DNA from: Mucilaginibacter pallidiroseus
GTDB taxonomy: Bacteria; Bacteroidota; Bacteroidia; Sphingobacteriales; Sphingobacteriaceae
Length of the DNA: 64,000 bases
Reading direction: 5' to 3'
Assembly (NCBI RefSeq): GCF_007846085.1
Contig: NZ_VOEJ01000003.1
Coordinates: 124,001 to 188,000, forward strand
Positions 25,828 to 33,728 of the stretch are shown here, piece by piece. Position 1 is the stretch's first letter. Every line of letters starts with the position of its first letter. The position numbers and the translations under genes are program-made. The notes below the pieces were generated by a model. That model was given only the letters and a program-made list of their open reading frames with translations, was not told where the DNA came from and ran no database searches.

Positions 25828-26829
25828 ATGAATTTATTTATCCGTGTATTAACAGCTTTAAGTTGTTTGATTTTAAGCATTGGCGCATTGGCGCAAAGCG
25901 CACCAAACGATCCTGTTAAAGAAGGGCAGCAATTAACTGCAGCTAAAAAATATGCAGAGGCCATTGAAAAGTATAAGGCCGCACTTACAGCCGAGCCTAC
26001 TAATGCAAATGCTAATTATCAAATGGCCTACGCGCTTTACTTAAGTGGCAAAGGCGCAAGTGGGATACCCTACCTCGATAAAGCAGTAAAAGGCAATACA
26101 AGCCCACAATTTATCGCGGGCGCCTACAGCTTACTGGGCAGTATTTACAGTAGCAATAAACAACTGCCATTAGCTATTGAGGCCTATAAAAACGGCATTA
26201 AAGAAGATACTGCCAATAAGCGTATCTATTACAATCTGGGAATAGTTTATTATCGAAGCAAACTTTACAACGATGCCCAACAAACCTTGCTGAAGGCATT
26301 GCAACTCGATAACCACTACACAGATGCCCAGCGCATGTATGCCTTAGCCGCCTTTCATCAAAATAAACGGGTTGATGCCGTATTAGGCTTTTGCAGGTTC
26401 TTACAATTGGAACCCAATACAACCCGAAGCGCTGAAGCTTTTGGCAATTTGCAGGCTATTTTACAGGGTGGCGCCTTAAAACCCGAGCAGGGCTATCGGC
26501 CTGATGCTGCAACAAAGCTGGCTGCCAACTGGCAAATGCAACTGGTTGGCAAAGCACTATTAGGCTTCGCCACCCGCAGATATGCCTCGCCTACCGATTT
26601 ATTAACAGCCCAACTAAAAGCCGTATTTGAGGCGGCAGCGAACGATAATAAATACAAGTATGCGTTTGCAAATTACTACAAGGCGTTATCCCAGTCGGAC
26701 AACGTGGAAGCATTTGCACGCATCATAAGCCTGAAAGCAATTCCGGAAAATCAAAAATGGCTTGATAGTAATCGGGACAAAAAGTTGTCGTATGAGGACT
26801 GGATGAAATCGACAGCGGTGACACTTTAA
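25828..26829 (+). CDS. secreted tetratricopeptide-repeat protein with C-terminal EF-hand-like loop
   Basis: 333 residues. The signal peptide ends near ALAQ (residue 23). At least four TPR units follow between about 30 and 200 (for example KYAEAIEKYKAALTAEPTNA and AIEAYKNGIKEDTANKRIYY). The second half is a helical region of unknown fold. The last 21 residues contain DSNRDKKLSYED (313-324), which matches an EF-hand/dockerin calcium loop, though the position-12 residue is Asp rather than Glu. Periplasmic scaffold role is likely; partners unknown. Stand-alone gene. Confidence 0.8.
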   Translation: MNLFIRVLTALSCLILSIGALAQSAPNDPVKEGQQLTAAKKYAEAIEKYKAALTAEPTNANANYQMAYALYLSGKGASGIPYLDKAVKGNTSPQFIAGAYSLLGSIYSSNKQLPLAIEAYKNGIKEDTANKRIYYNLGIVYYRSKLYNDAQQTLLKALQLDNHYTDAQRMYALAAFHQNKRVDAVLGFCRFLQLEPNTTRSAEAFGNLQAILQGGALKPEQGYRPDAATKLAANWQMQLVGKALLGFATRRYASPTDLLTAQLKAVFEAAANDNKYKYAFANYYKALSQSDNVEAFARIISLKAIPENQKWLDSNRDKKLSYEDWMKSTAVTL

Positions 26830-26907
26830 TATCGGGCGGGTTTACACCGAGCCAATAACTTCATTGTATTAATTTTATAGCAACTGGCTTTAAACCACAT
26901 AAAAGCC

Positions 26908-26915
26908 TAAATTTG
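26908..26915 (+). promoter_or_regulatory. -7 box before fumC (TAAATTTG)
   Basis: Exact TAnnTTTG match 24 bases before the fumC ATG. The -33 element is not a clear match. Confidence 0.42.
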
Positions 26916-26938
26916 CCACGCTAAAACATACTATCATT

Positions 26939-28336
26939 ATGAGTTTCAGAACAGAACATGATACCATGGGAGCGGTACAGGTACCGGCCGACAAATATTG
27001 GGGCGCACAAACAGAACGCTCGCGTAATAATTTTAGAATTGGCCCCGAGGCATCAATGCCAAAGGAAATCATTGATGCTTTTGCTTATTTAAAGAAAGCT
27101 GCTGCATATACCAATACAGATTTGGGTGTTTTGCCAGCCGACAAACGCGACCTTATTGCTGCCGTTTGTGACGAAATATTAACCGGTGCTTTAGACAGCG
27201 AATTTCCGCTTGTTATATGGCAAACCGGCTCGGGCACACAATCAAACATGAACGTGAACGAGGTGGTGGCTAACCGTGCGCACGTTTTACAGGGTAACAA
27301 ATTAGGCGAAGGCAAGACCTTTATCCACCCTAATGATGATGTAAATAAATCACAATCATCAAACGATACTTACCCTACGGCTATGCACATTGCTGCATAC
27401 AAAATACTAATTGATGTTACCATCCCGGGTATCGAAAAACTGCGTGATACCCTACAGGTTAAAAGCGAAGAATTTAAAACCGTTGTTAAAATTGGCCGTA
27501 CCCACCTGATGGACGCTACGCCTTTAACTTTGGGCCAGGAGTTTTCGGGCTATGTATCGCAACTAAACCATGGCCTTAAAGCCCTGCGCAATACCTTAGA
27601 CCACCTGAGCGAGCTTGCACTTGGTGGCACAGCTGTAGGTACAGGCATTAACACGCCGCAAGGTTATGATGTTAAAGTGGCCGAATACATTGCACAATTT
27701 ACTAATCTGCCATTTATAACTGCCGAGAACAAATTTGAAGCTTTGGCAGCGCATGATGCTATTGTTGAGAGCCACGGTGCCCTTAAACAAATTGCCGTTT
27801 CTTTAATGAAGATAGCTAATGATATCCGTATGCTGGCTTCTGGACCGCGTTCTGGTATTGGCGAAATTCATATACCTGATAACGAACCGGGTTCATCTAT
27901 TATGCCGGGTAAAGTTAACCCTACCCAAAATGAGGCAGTTACCATGGTGGCTGCACAAGTTATGGGTAATGATGTTGCCATATCAATAGGCGGCTCAAAC
28001 GGCCATTACGAGCTTAACGTATTTAAGCCGGTTATGGCTGCAAATTTCCTGCAATCGGCCCGTTTGATTGGGGATGCCTGCGTGTCGTTTAACGATCATT
28101 GCGCTACAGGTATCCAGCCGAACTACGATGGTATTAAAAAACACCTCGAAAATTCGCTGATGCTGGTTACGGCACTTAACCCGCACATTGGTTATGATAA
28201 TGCTGCCAAAATTGCTAAAACAGCGTTGAAAGAAAATAAATCGTTACGTGAAGCGGCTATTGGTTTAGGCTTACTAACCAACGAGCAGTTTGACGAGTGG
28301 GTGCGCCCCGAAAACATGATTGGAAGTTTGAAATAA
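26939..28336 (+). CDS. fumC: class II fumarate hydratase
   Basis: 465-residue oxygen-stable fumarase of the TCA cycle, interconverting fumarate and malate. The aspartase/fumarase superfamily blocks are all seen: [42 protein letters not shown] and the signature [13 protein letters not shown] with the catalytic serine. The product length and the N-terminus ([23 protein letters not shown]) are typical of FumC rather than aspartase. A terminator follows, inside the upstream part of the next reading frame. Confidence 0.97.
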   Translation: MSFRTEHDTMGAVQVPADKYWGAQTERSRNNFRIGPEASMPKEIIDAFAYLKKAAAYTNTDLGVLPADKRDLIAAVCDEILTGALDSEFPLVIWQTGSGTQSNMNVNEVVANRAHVLQGNKLGEGKTFIHPNDDVNKSQSSNDTYPTAMHIAAYKILIDVTIPGIEKLRDTLQVKSEEFKTVVKIGRTHLMDATPLTLGQEFSGYVSQLNHGLKALRNTLDHLSELALGGTAVGTGINTPQGYDVKVAEYIAQFTNLPFITAENKFEALAAHDAIVESHGALKQIAVSLMKIANDIRMLASGPRSGIGEIHIPDNEPGSSIMPGKVNPTQNEAVTMVAAQVMGNDVAISIGGSNGHYELNVFKPVMAANFLQSARLIGDACVSFNDHCATGIQPNYDGIKKHLENSLMLVTALNPHIGYDNAAKIAKTALKENKSLREAAIGLGLLTNEQFDEWVRPENMIGSLK

Positions 28337-28347
28337 CAAAATCGTAT

Positions 28348-28384
28348 AAAACCCCTCTCCACAAAACGGAGAGGGGCTTTTTTA
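28348..28384 (+). terminator. rho-independent terminator of fumC
   Basis: CCCCTCTCC (28352-28360) pairs with GGAGAGGGG (28368-28376) around seven bases, followed by a T tract. Confidence 0.9.
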
Positions 28385-28389
28385 TTGCT

Positions 28390-28923
28390 ATGCAAAATTT
28401 TTCACGTTTAAATCTTTCCATTTCAAACCACAAAAAAACTTTAAGCTTTCTGCTTTTAGCTTTCTGCTTAAGCGCTTGCAAATTCAACCCCAACATGCAA
28501 GGCAGCGGTCAAGCTTATTTGCAGGGCGAATGGCTGCAGGACACCTCTGCTCTGCAAAAGAGGCTGGTAACTTATTCGTTATATAACCTTAAGTTCACTT
28601 GCGACTCGTTTTTTGTAGGCATGCAATCATACACATCTGTTAACCACGGCGACGACTCCTGCGTTGTAAACGGCAGATGGGCCGAATACGCCAAGGGTGT
28701 GTACGAGCAAAAGAACGATACTATCCATTTAAAGGGCTTATTCAGCAATGCCAACGGATCATACAAAGTACCTAACGGCTGTTTCCGGTCGGGTGTTTAT
28801 GAAGAGTTTTTTAAGGTGAGCAAGCTCACCGACTCTACTTTGCGGTTCAGCCCAACATCAAGCGTAATTCCATTCAATACACATTTAGTAAAAAGATATA
28901 CCTGTAATCCAAAACCATTGTAA
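28390..28923 (+). CDS. lipoprotein of unknown function, first gene before the S1/P1 nuclease
   Basis: 177 residues. The ATG at 28390 is chosen since the longer frame (to 28297) would run through the fumC end and the terminator. A lipoprotein signal ends in FCLSAC (Cys about 34). Four or five cysteines (CKF, CDSF, SCVV, GCFR, YTCN) and repeated Gly/Trp features (LQGEWLQDTS) suggest a disulfide-stabilised lipocalin-like beta fold; this is inferred. It starts just after the fumC terminator, and the nuclease ATG is two bases beyond its stop, so it may be transcribed together with the nuclease. No family recognised. Confidence 0.75.
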   Translation: MQNFSRLNLSISNHKKTLSFLLLAFCLSACKFNPNMQGSGQAYLQGEWLQDTSALQKRLVTYSLYNLKFTCDSFFVGMQSYTSVNHGDDSCVVNGRWAEYAKGVYEQKNDTIHLKGLFSNANGSYKVPNGCFRSGVYEEFFKVSKLTDSTLRFSPTSSVIPFNTHLVKRYTCNPKPL

Positions 28924-28925
28924 TT

Positions 28926-29723
28926 ATGAAATTTTCATTATTAAAAAAACTATTTCTGGGCGTAGCCATGATGTACCTGCCCCTGCAAAGCATGGCCTGG
29001 GGCACTAACGGCCACCGCATAAGCGGGCAAATTGCTGATAGCTACCTTACCCCAAAGGCCCGCGCAGCTATAAAAGCATTACTTGGCGATGAATCACTTG
29101 CTATGGCCAGCAATTGGGCGGATTTTATTAAATCGGACCCTAAGTATAATTATCTGTATAACTGGCATTTCATTGACTTCGACAAAAAGTATGAGTATGC
29201 AGAATTACAGGCTTTTTTAAAACAGGACACTGCTGTTGACGCTTACACAAAGCTCAACTACTTAGTAGGCGAATTAAAAAAGAAAAACCTACCGAAAGAG
29301 AACAAATTGCTGGCGCTTAGGATGCTTATACACATTGTAGAAGATGTGCACCAACCATTACACACGGGCCACACTAATGATAAGGGTGGTAACGACGTTA
29401 AAGTTAACTGGTATAAAAACGAAACAAACCTTCACTCAATCTGGGATTCTCAGTTAATAGATGCACAGCAACTAAGCTTTACTGAGTACGTAGCCTGGAT
29501 TAATCACACCACTGTTGCGCAACGTACGGAGTGGCAAAAAGCGCCGATCAGCCAATGGTTATATGAGTCGAACCAGCTTGCCGAAAAAATTTACAGCGAG
29601 GTAAAAACCGGTGATAATATCAACACTTTCAAATACACATTCAATCACATAGCTGAGCTTAATACTCAATTGCTTAAAGGTGGCGTTCGCCTGGCAGGTT
29701 TATTGAACCAGATATTTGCATAA
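28926..29723 (+). CDS. S1/P1 nuclease family protein
   Basis: 265 residues; zinc-dependent single-strand nuclease, secreted. Signal peptide with cleavage just before the mature-type N-terminus W-G (MAWGTNGHR), where the N-terminal Trp and a following His bind zinc. Further ligand motifs: NWADFIK, NWHFIDFD, IHIVEDVHQPLHTGH and GGNDVKVNW with HSIWDSQLI, covering the three-zinc site of P1-type nucleases. It directly follows the lipoprotein gene. Likely role is nucleic-acid or nucleotide scavenging; 3'-nucleotidase activity is common in the family. Confidence 0.92.
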   Translation: MKFSLLKKLFLGVAMMYLPLQSMAWGTNGHRISGQIADSYLTPKARAAIKALLGDESLAMASNWADFIKSDPKYNYLYNWHFIDFDKKYEYAELQAFLKQDTAVDAYTKLNYLVGELKKKNLPKENKLLALRMLIHIVEDVHQPLHTGHTNDKGGNDVKVNWYKNETNLHSIWDSQLIDAQQLSFTEYVAWINHTTVAQRTEWQKAPISQWLYESNQLAEKIYSEVKTGDNINTFKYTFNHIAELNTQLLKGGVRLAGLLNQIFA

Positions 29724-29733
29724 TTTTTAGATA

Positions 29734-29790
29734 AGAGGCAGAAAGCAAAGCTCCCAGGGCATGGTTGCTTTAACTTTCTGCCTTTTCGTT
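29734..29790 (+). terminator. hairpin terminator after the S1/P1 nuclease
   Basis: GGCAGAAAG (29737-29745) pairs with CTTTCTGCC (29774-29782), a 28-base loop region, then TTTTCGTTTT. Confidence 0.65.
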
Positions 29791-29804
29791 TTAAGCTTTA
29801 ATAT

Positions 29805-30239
29805 ATGAAGATCTTAATGGTTTGTCTGGGCAACATCTGCCGCTCCCCGCTGGCCGAAGGCATTATGCAGCACCTTGCAGATGAAGCAGGTTTAAATTGG
29901 CAGGTCGACTCGGCCGGTACTGGCAAATGGCACATTGGTCAGTCGCCGGATATGCGCTCTATTAAAGCCGCCCGCGATCAGGGTGTTGATATAAGCAAAC
30001 AGGTTTGCAGACTTTTTACCGTGGCCGACTTTGATGAGTTTGACCTGATATTGGTAATGGACAAGAGCAACCTGGGTAATGTACGTGATATGGCACGCAA
30101 TGATGCCGACCGTAAAAAAGTGAAGCTGCTTTTAGGCAATGACATTGTACCCGATCCATATTATGACGATGAATTGTTTGCGCCTGTTTTTAAATTAATT
30201 GAAGCCGGTTGTAAGGAAATTATAAAGCAGTATGCTTAA
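29805..30239 (+). CDS. low-molecular-weight protein-tyrosine-phosphatase
   Basis: 144 residues. The P-loop CxxxxxRS is present near the start (C7, R13 in VCLGNICRSPLAEG) and the general-acid loop as VPDPYYDDELF. The fold covers the whole protein. It would dephosphorylate phosphotyrosine proteins; no exopolysaccharide or tyrosine-kinase genes are near, and an arsenate reductase role is unlikely given the DPYY loop. Stand-alone, 25 bp before the DUF3347 gene. Confidence 0.92.
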   Translation: MKILMVCLGNICRSPLAEGIMQHLADEAGLNWQVDSAGTGKWHIGQSPDMRSIKAARDQGVDISKQVCRLFTVADFDEFDLILVMDKSNLGNVRDMARNDADRKKVKLLLGNDIVPDPYYDDELFAPVFKLIEAGCKEIIKQYA

Positions 30240-30264
30240 ACTTGCTTAAATCCGTTTTATAATC

Positions 30265-30750
30265 ATGAAGAAATTATTGTCAACCCTGGTGCTGCTTATT
30301 GTTGTTGTTGCAGCACAAGCCCAAAATGCCGGCATAGATAAAATTGCAGATGCCTATTTAGCTGTAAAAGATGCCCTTGTTGCAAGCAACGCAACGCTTG
30401 CAAAAAGCCGTGCAAAAGATTTATCTAATGCGCTAAAAGCTCCCGCAAAAGGTTTGCAGCCTGCTCAACAAAAGCTGTTATCTACATACGCCGGCAAGTT
30501 AAAGGCAGGCAGCCTTCGTATAAGCCAAACCAATTCTATCGACAGCCAGCGTACACAATTTGAAGATTTATCAAAAAACATGTACAGCCTGCTATCGGGC
30601 CTAAAACTTAACAAGGCGCCGCTATACCAGCAGTACTGCCCCATGAAAAAAGCATCATGGTTAAGTAAGGATGAAGATATACGCAACCCTTATTACGGCG
30701 ATGATATGCTGGAGTGCGGAAAAGTTACCGCAACTATTAAAGGAAAGTAA
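30265..30750 (+). CDS. DUF3347 domain-containing secreted protein
   Basis: 161 residues. The signal peptide ends near AQAQ (residue 20). The helical domain is the DUF3347 (PF11827) family, which also occurs fused to CusB-like copper-efflux periplasmic proteins. The C-terminal conserved strip YCPMKKASWLSKDE...YYGDDMLECGKV holds C125, M127 and C151, potential copper ligands. It follows the phosphatase gene but stands a few kb from the copper-type cluster at 31.9-35.1 kb. Copper binding is an inference from the family and the ligands. Confidence 0.82.
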   Translation: MKKLLSTLVLLIVVVAAQAQNAGIDKIADAYLAVKDALVASNATLAKSRAKDLSNALKAPAKGLQPAQQKLLSTYAGKLKAGSLRISQTNSIDSQRTQFEDLSKNMYSLLSGLKLNKAPLYQQYCPMKKASWLSKDEDIRNPYYGDDMLECGKVTATIKGK

Positions 30751-30752
30751 AA

Positions 30753-30843
30753 ACGATGTCCTTGCAGCGATAGCGAAGCAATCTCGTCGCTTGGCAGCAG
30801 ATACGATGAGATCGCTACGTCACTACACTCCTCGCGATGACAT
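30753..30843. repeat. dispersed palindromic repeat family A, copy 1 (degenerate)
   Basis: The outer ends read ATGTCCTTGCAGCGA...CTCGCGATGACAT, with an inner GAAGCAATCTCG...GAGATCGCT pair. This matches the pattern of copies at 35131-35215, 39813-39900 and 53061-53148. Confidence 0.6.
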
Positions 30844-30848
30844 AAAAC

Positions 30849-30891
30849 ATAAAACAAAAGGCCACGCAAATTGCGTGGCCTTTTGTTTTAA
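30849..30891. terminator. bidirectional terminator between the DUF3347 and DUF6607 genes
   Basis: A perfect 19-bp palindrome, left arm 30851-30869 and right arm 30871-30889 (core GGCCACGCAA/TTGCGTGGCC), flanked by A and T runs that serve both directions. Confidence 0.92.
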
Positions 30892-30906
30892 TAAGCAAGT
30901 TTGCTA

Positions 30907-31824
30907 TTACGATTGCTTTAAATAAGAGTTGATCACTTTTACAGTTTCCGCTTTGTTTTTGGCACCGCTCCATTTTTCTTTGGCTGATGTTTCGGCTACC
31001 TCGAAAAGGCGGTCGTAAAGGCGTTTACCTTCTATCTTGTCTGTTAACTTCAAGGTCGGGTTTTTGGCAAATACTTCTTCCCAAGCTACGCGTGCATCTT
31101 TCCAGTATGCCTGTTGGTCTGCCCACCATTTTTTAGCATAGGCAAATTTTGCTTCATCTACTTTGGTAAATTCTTCGTAGCCTTTTTCCTGTGCTATCAA
31201 TTTGTCGCCGTTTGCGTTGCGCAATACTTTGTTGTTATCCTGTTCAAACATCCAGCCCTTATCAGTCATGTAGATGCGATTACCACGGTTAAGCACATTA
31301 TAGTCGTTGCGTTTGGTGTACTCGCGACGTGGCAGCGGCGAATCAGTGCGGCTTTGCCATTCGTGGCGGCCATCAACATGCGTCCAGGTGCCAATACCTT
31401 CGTAACGCGGGCTATCATCAACCTGGTAAACCTTTTGTATCCAGCGGCCTTTAACATCGGCGGGTTTAAAGTTAACCTTCTTCCATGTATTGTCTTTTTC
31501 GTAAGTAAGCATGCTTGGCTGTTCGTACACCCAATCCTCACGCCAGTGTTTAATGATGGTACTGTCGCCTACAACAAGCAAGTGCTGAATGGCAATCTTT
31601 TTAGGTGAGTCTTCAACTATTGTTGCCCACTCATAACCCCATGACTTATAACGAGGGAAAAACTTGTAGGCCGTGTCGGTTGCAAATGTTTCAGCATAAT
31701 TAAATGTTACTTTATAATAACCCGCGAGCGATTTTATTGCCGCCCTGTCCTGATCCATCTTTGTTTGTGCAGATACACTTAGCGCGCCTGCCGCCAAAGC
31801 CGATAAAAATATAAGTTTCTTCAT
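30907..31824 (-). CDS. DUF6607 family secreted protein
   Basis: 305 residues. Signal peptide MKKLIFLSALAAGALSVSAQ. The rest is rich in aromatic residues and shows the DUF6607-type blocks (RYKSWGYEWATIVED; HWREDWVYEQP; GRWIQKVYQVDDSPRYEG). In other bacteria members often sit beside TonB-dependent haem or iron receptors, but the molecular function is unknown. Its leader carries the palindrome at 31833-31855 that also precedes the siderophore receptor in this window, which supports an iron-linked role. The call rests on sequence resemblance recalled, not searched. Confidence 0.78.
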   Translation of the reverse strand: MKKLIFLSALAAGALSVSAQTKMDQDRAAIKSLAGYYKVTFNYAETFATDTAYKFFPRYKSWGYEWATIVEDSPKKIAIQHLLVVGDSTIIKHWREDWVYEQPSMLTYEKDNTWKKVNFKPADVKGRWIQKVYQVDDSPRYEGIGTWTHVDGRHEWQSRTDSPLPRREYTKRNDYNVLNRGNRIYMTDKGWMFEQDNNKVLRNANGDKLIAQEKGYEEFTKVDEAKFAYAKKWWADQQAYWKDARVAWEEVFAKNPTLKLTDKIEGKRLYDRLFEVAETSAKEKWSGAKNKAETVKVINSYLKQS

Positions 31825-31832
31825 TACAATTT

Positions 31833-31855
31833 TTATTTAGATTAATTCTAAACAA
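31833..31855. promoter_or_regulatory. metalloregulator-like palindrome upstream of the DUF6607 gene
   Basis: 9-5-9 inverted repeat TTATTTAGA-TTAAT-TCTAAACAA (8 of 9 pairs), ending nine bases before the DUF6607 ATG on the minus strand. Arms and spacing match the two tandem sites at 386-408 and 446-468. Confidence 0.6.
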
Positions 31856-31914
31856 ATAAAGGTATAATGTTTTGAATCGCCAAAATGTTGTGCGAAAAAA
31901 TTGCAGAGCGGTGA

Positions 31915-31946
31915 TTTGTAATGCGTAATATAATTGGTTAGCTTTG
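31915..31946 (+). promoter_or_regulatory. complete Bacteroidota-type promoter of the copper-type cluster
   Basis: TTTG (31915-31918), a 20-base spacer and TAGCTTTG (31939-31946), an exact -33/-7 pair. The first ATG follows five bases later at 31952, so the leader is very short. The upstream TTG (31934) that would extend the frame lies inside this promoter and is rejected as a start. Confidence 0.68.
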
Positions 31947-31951
31947 TAAGT

Positions 31952-32341
31952 ATGATGAAAAGGACGGGCATATTATTGTTTGCCCTGCTGTATACTATTA
32001 CAGCAGCGGGCTTTGCCCTTAACTTACATTATTGCGGCAACTATGTTGCCGATGTTAAAATTAATGCCCCGGCCAAAGGTTGTGCTAAGCCAATGGCTAA
32101 GAAAAAAATGCGCTGCTGTAAAGACAGCCGTTTGGAGGTTAAGGTTAAAGACAACCACCAGGCGCAGCAAGCTTCTATGCTTGCCAAGATTTTTGCTATT
32201 GATCTCCCGCGTGAAGCTTATCAGTACGCATTTGCATTACCCGTATCAGGTGTTGCAGTAAACACACTTGATCGCGGGCCGCCCGGGCCCTTGCTCTCGG
32301 GCAAATCTATTTTTACCAAAAATTGCGTTTTCCGGATCTGA
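31952..32341 (+). CDS. HYC_CC_PP family protein
   Basis: 129 residues. Named after its motifs, all visible here: HYC (26-28, NLHYCGNY), CC (55-56, MRCCKD) and PP (DRGPPGP). The N-terminus is a membrane-spanning signal-type helix (GILLFALLYTITAAGFALNL), so the Cys-rich part faces the periplasm. The family recurs at the head of copper/heavy-metal clusters of Bacteroidota. Cys and His are likely metal ligands. First gene of a four-gene cluster under the promoter at 31915. A second ATG at 31955 is equally possible. Confidence 0.8.
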   Translation: MMKRTGILLFALLYTITAAGFALNLHYCGNYVADVKINAPAKGCAKPMAKKKMRCCKDSRLEVKVKDNHQAQQASMLAKIFAIDLPREAYQYAFALPVSGVAVNTLDRGPPGPLLSGKSIFTKNCVFRI

Positions 32342-32402
32342 TTGCAATTGAACTTAAGTTTTATCAAACCAAATTTCAATTACAAGTGAATTAAAAAAGA
32401 TC

Positions 32403-32906
32403 ATGAAAACGTTAAAAGCATATATCGTAATATTTATTGCAACCATTGCTGTTGCCAAAGCACAATTTACTAAAGCCGAATTACAAGTAAGCGGACTTAC
32501 CTGCTCACTTTGTGCCAACACTACCGAGAAATCATTAAAAGCGCTACCATTCATTAGCGAGATTAAGCCTGATTTGGTACGCAATGTTTATTATATCACA
32601 TTCAAAGATAATACCCCAATAAACTTCGAGCTAATAAGCAATAAGATAAAAAAATCAGGTTTTTCTGTGAGTTATTTAAAAACAACTTACAATTTTGATA
32701 ATACTCAGCTGGCCGATAATTCCTTTACTTACGGTGCCGATACCTATAAATTGCTTAATAGCGATAAACAGTTAAAAGGGCCGGTATCACTTACAATTGT
32801 CGATCAGGGTTTTGCACCCAAATCAGTTACCAAAAAACATTTGGGTAAAGAGCCTGTACCAACCACCACAGCTACAGGTCGTATTTATCACGTAACAGCT
32901 ATTTAA
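32403..32906 (+). CDS. secreted heavy-metal-associated (HMA) domain protein
   Basis: 167 residues. Signal peptide ends near VAKA (residue 20). An HMA domain (about 25-90) follows with the metal-binding CxxC as C34 and C37 in VSGLTCSLCANTTEKSL. The C-terminal 75 residues form a beta-rich extension with no recognised family. Soft-metal binding in the periplasm, probably copper, is expected from the CxxC. It sits 61 bp after the HYC_CC_PP gene and 16 bp before the next gene. Confidence 0.85.
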   Translation: MKTLKAYIVIFIATIAVAKAQFTKAELQVSGLTCSLCANTTEKSLKALPFISEIKPDLVRNVYYITFKDNTPINFELISNKIKKSGFSVSYLKTTYNFDNTQLADNSFTYGADTYKLLNSDKQLKGPVSLTIVDQGFAPKSVTKKHLGKEPVPTTTATGRIYHVTAI

Positions 32907-32922
32907 GCTTCCTCTTAAAATT

Positions 32923-33723
32923 ATGAGGTCCGTTTTATTGGCTTTTTGCCTTATGGCATTGGCATGTACCGTATTTGGGCAGGAGTTGTATGTAAATACC
33001 GAACCTGCCAGTAATATGGCTGCCGGCTCATTGGGCATCCGGTTAGAAAATCAAGGATTTTTTAAACCTACGTACAAAAATCGCAGCACGCTGGAGGCCA
33101 TGTACGGCCTGTCGGGAAAAGTAATGGTGCACGGTGCAGCCTACCTGTCAAACTTCTACCAAAACAGTCAACGGTTTGAGGGTGGAAGCTTTTATGCCAA
33201 ATACCGGTTCCTTTCCTTTGATGACGTGCAAACACATTTCAGGGGCGCAGTATTTGGTAAGGCGTCACTTATAACCAACCCGTATGTAATGCAGGAAATA
33301 TCGTTAGAGGGCGATAATACCGGCCTGCAAAGTGGCCTGATCTTTACGCAGCTGCTGCACAAATTTGCCATTTCGGGTTCGGCAAGCTATCTGCGCGGAT
33401 TTGACAATCTTGGTAACAACCATGCGCAAATCACCGGGGCAAAAGATGCTTTAGCCTATAGTTTGTCTGCAGGGTTATTGGTCCTGCCAAAAATCTATCG
33501 CAATTACAATCAGGTGAATGTTAACATTTACGCCGAAGTACTGGGAAAGACCAACCCCGGCTATAATCAAAGCTATCTTGATATTGCGCCGGCCGTGCAG
33601 CTGATATTCAACAGCGTTTGCCGGCTCGACCTATCGTACCGAACGCCTATTTACAATAACATGCAGCGCAACAGCGCCAACATGTACCTGCTGCGTTTCG
33701 AATATAATTTTTTTAACCTTTAA
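32923..33723 (+). CDS. outer-membrane protein of unknown function, copper-type cluster
   Basis: 266 residues. Signal peptide MRSVLLAFCLMALACTVFGQ. The mature part alternates aromatic and polar residues in a long series of beta strands (for example QRFEGGSFYAKYRFLSFDD) and ends in LLRFEYNFFNL, a C-terminal aromatic signature of barrel proteins. It is only five bases from the following gene. Role unknown; by position it may form a pore or scaffold for metal export across the outer membrane. Confidence 0.75.
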   Translation: MRSVLLAFCLMALACTVFGQELYVNTEPASNMAAGSLGIRLENQGFFKPTYKNRSTLEAMYGLSGKVMVHGAAYLSNFYQNSQRFEGGSFYAKYRFLSFDDVQTHFRGAVFGKASLITNPYVMQEISLEGDNTGLQSGLIFTQLLHKFAISGSASYLRGFDNLGNNHAQITGAKDALAYSLSAGLLVLPKIYRNYNQVNVNIYAEVLGKTNPGYNQSYLDIAPAVQLIFNSVCRLDLSYRTPIYNNMQRNSANMYLLRFEYNFFNL

Positions 33724-33728
33724 CTACC

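Noticed and set aside
31934..31951. TTG start six codons before the HYC_CC_PP ATG
   Set aside because: It lies in the -33/-7 promoter spacer and box.
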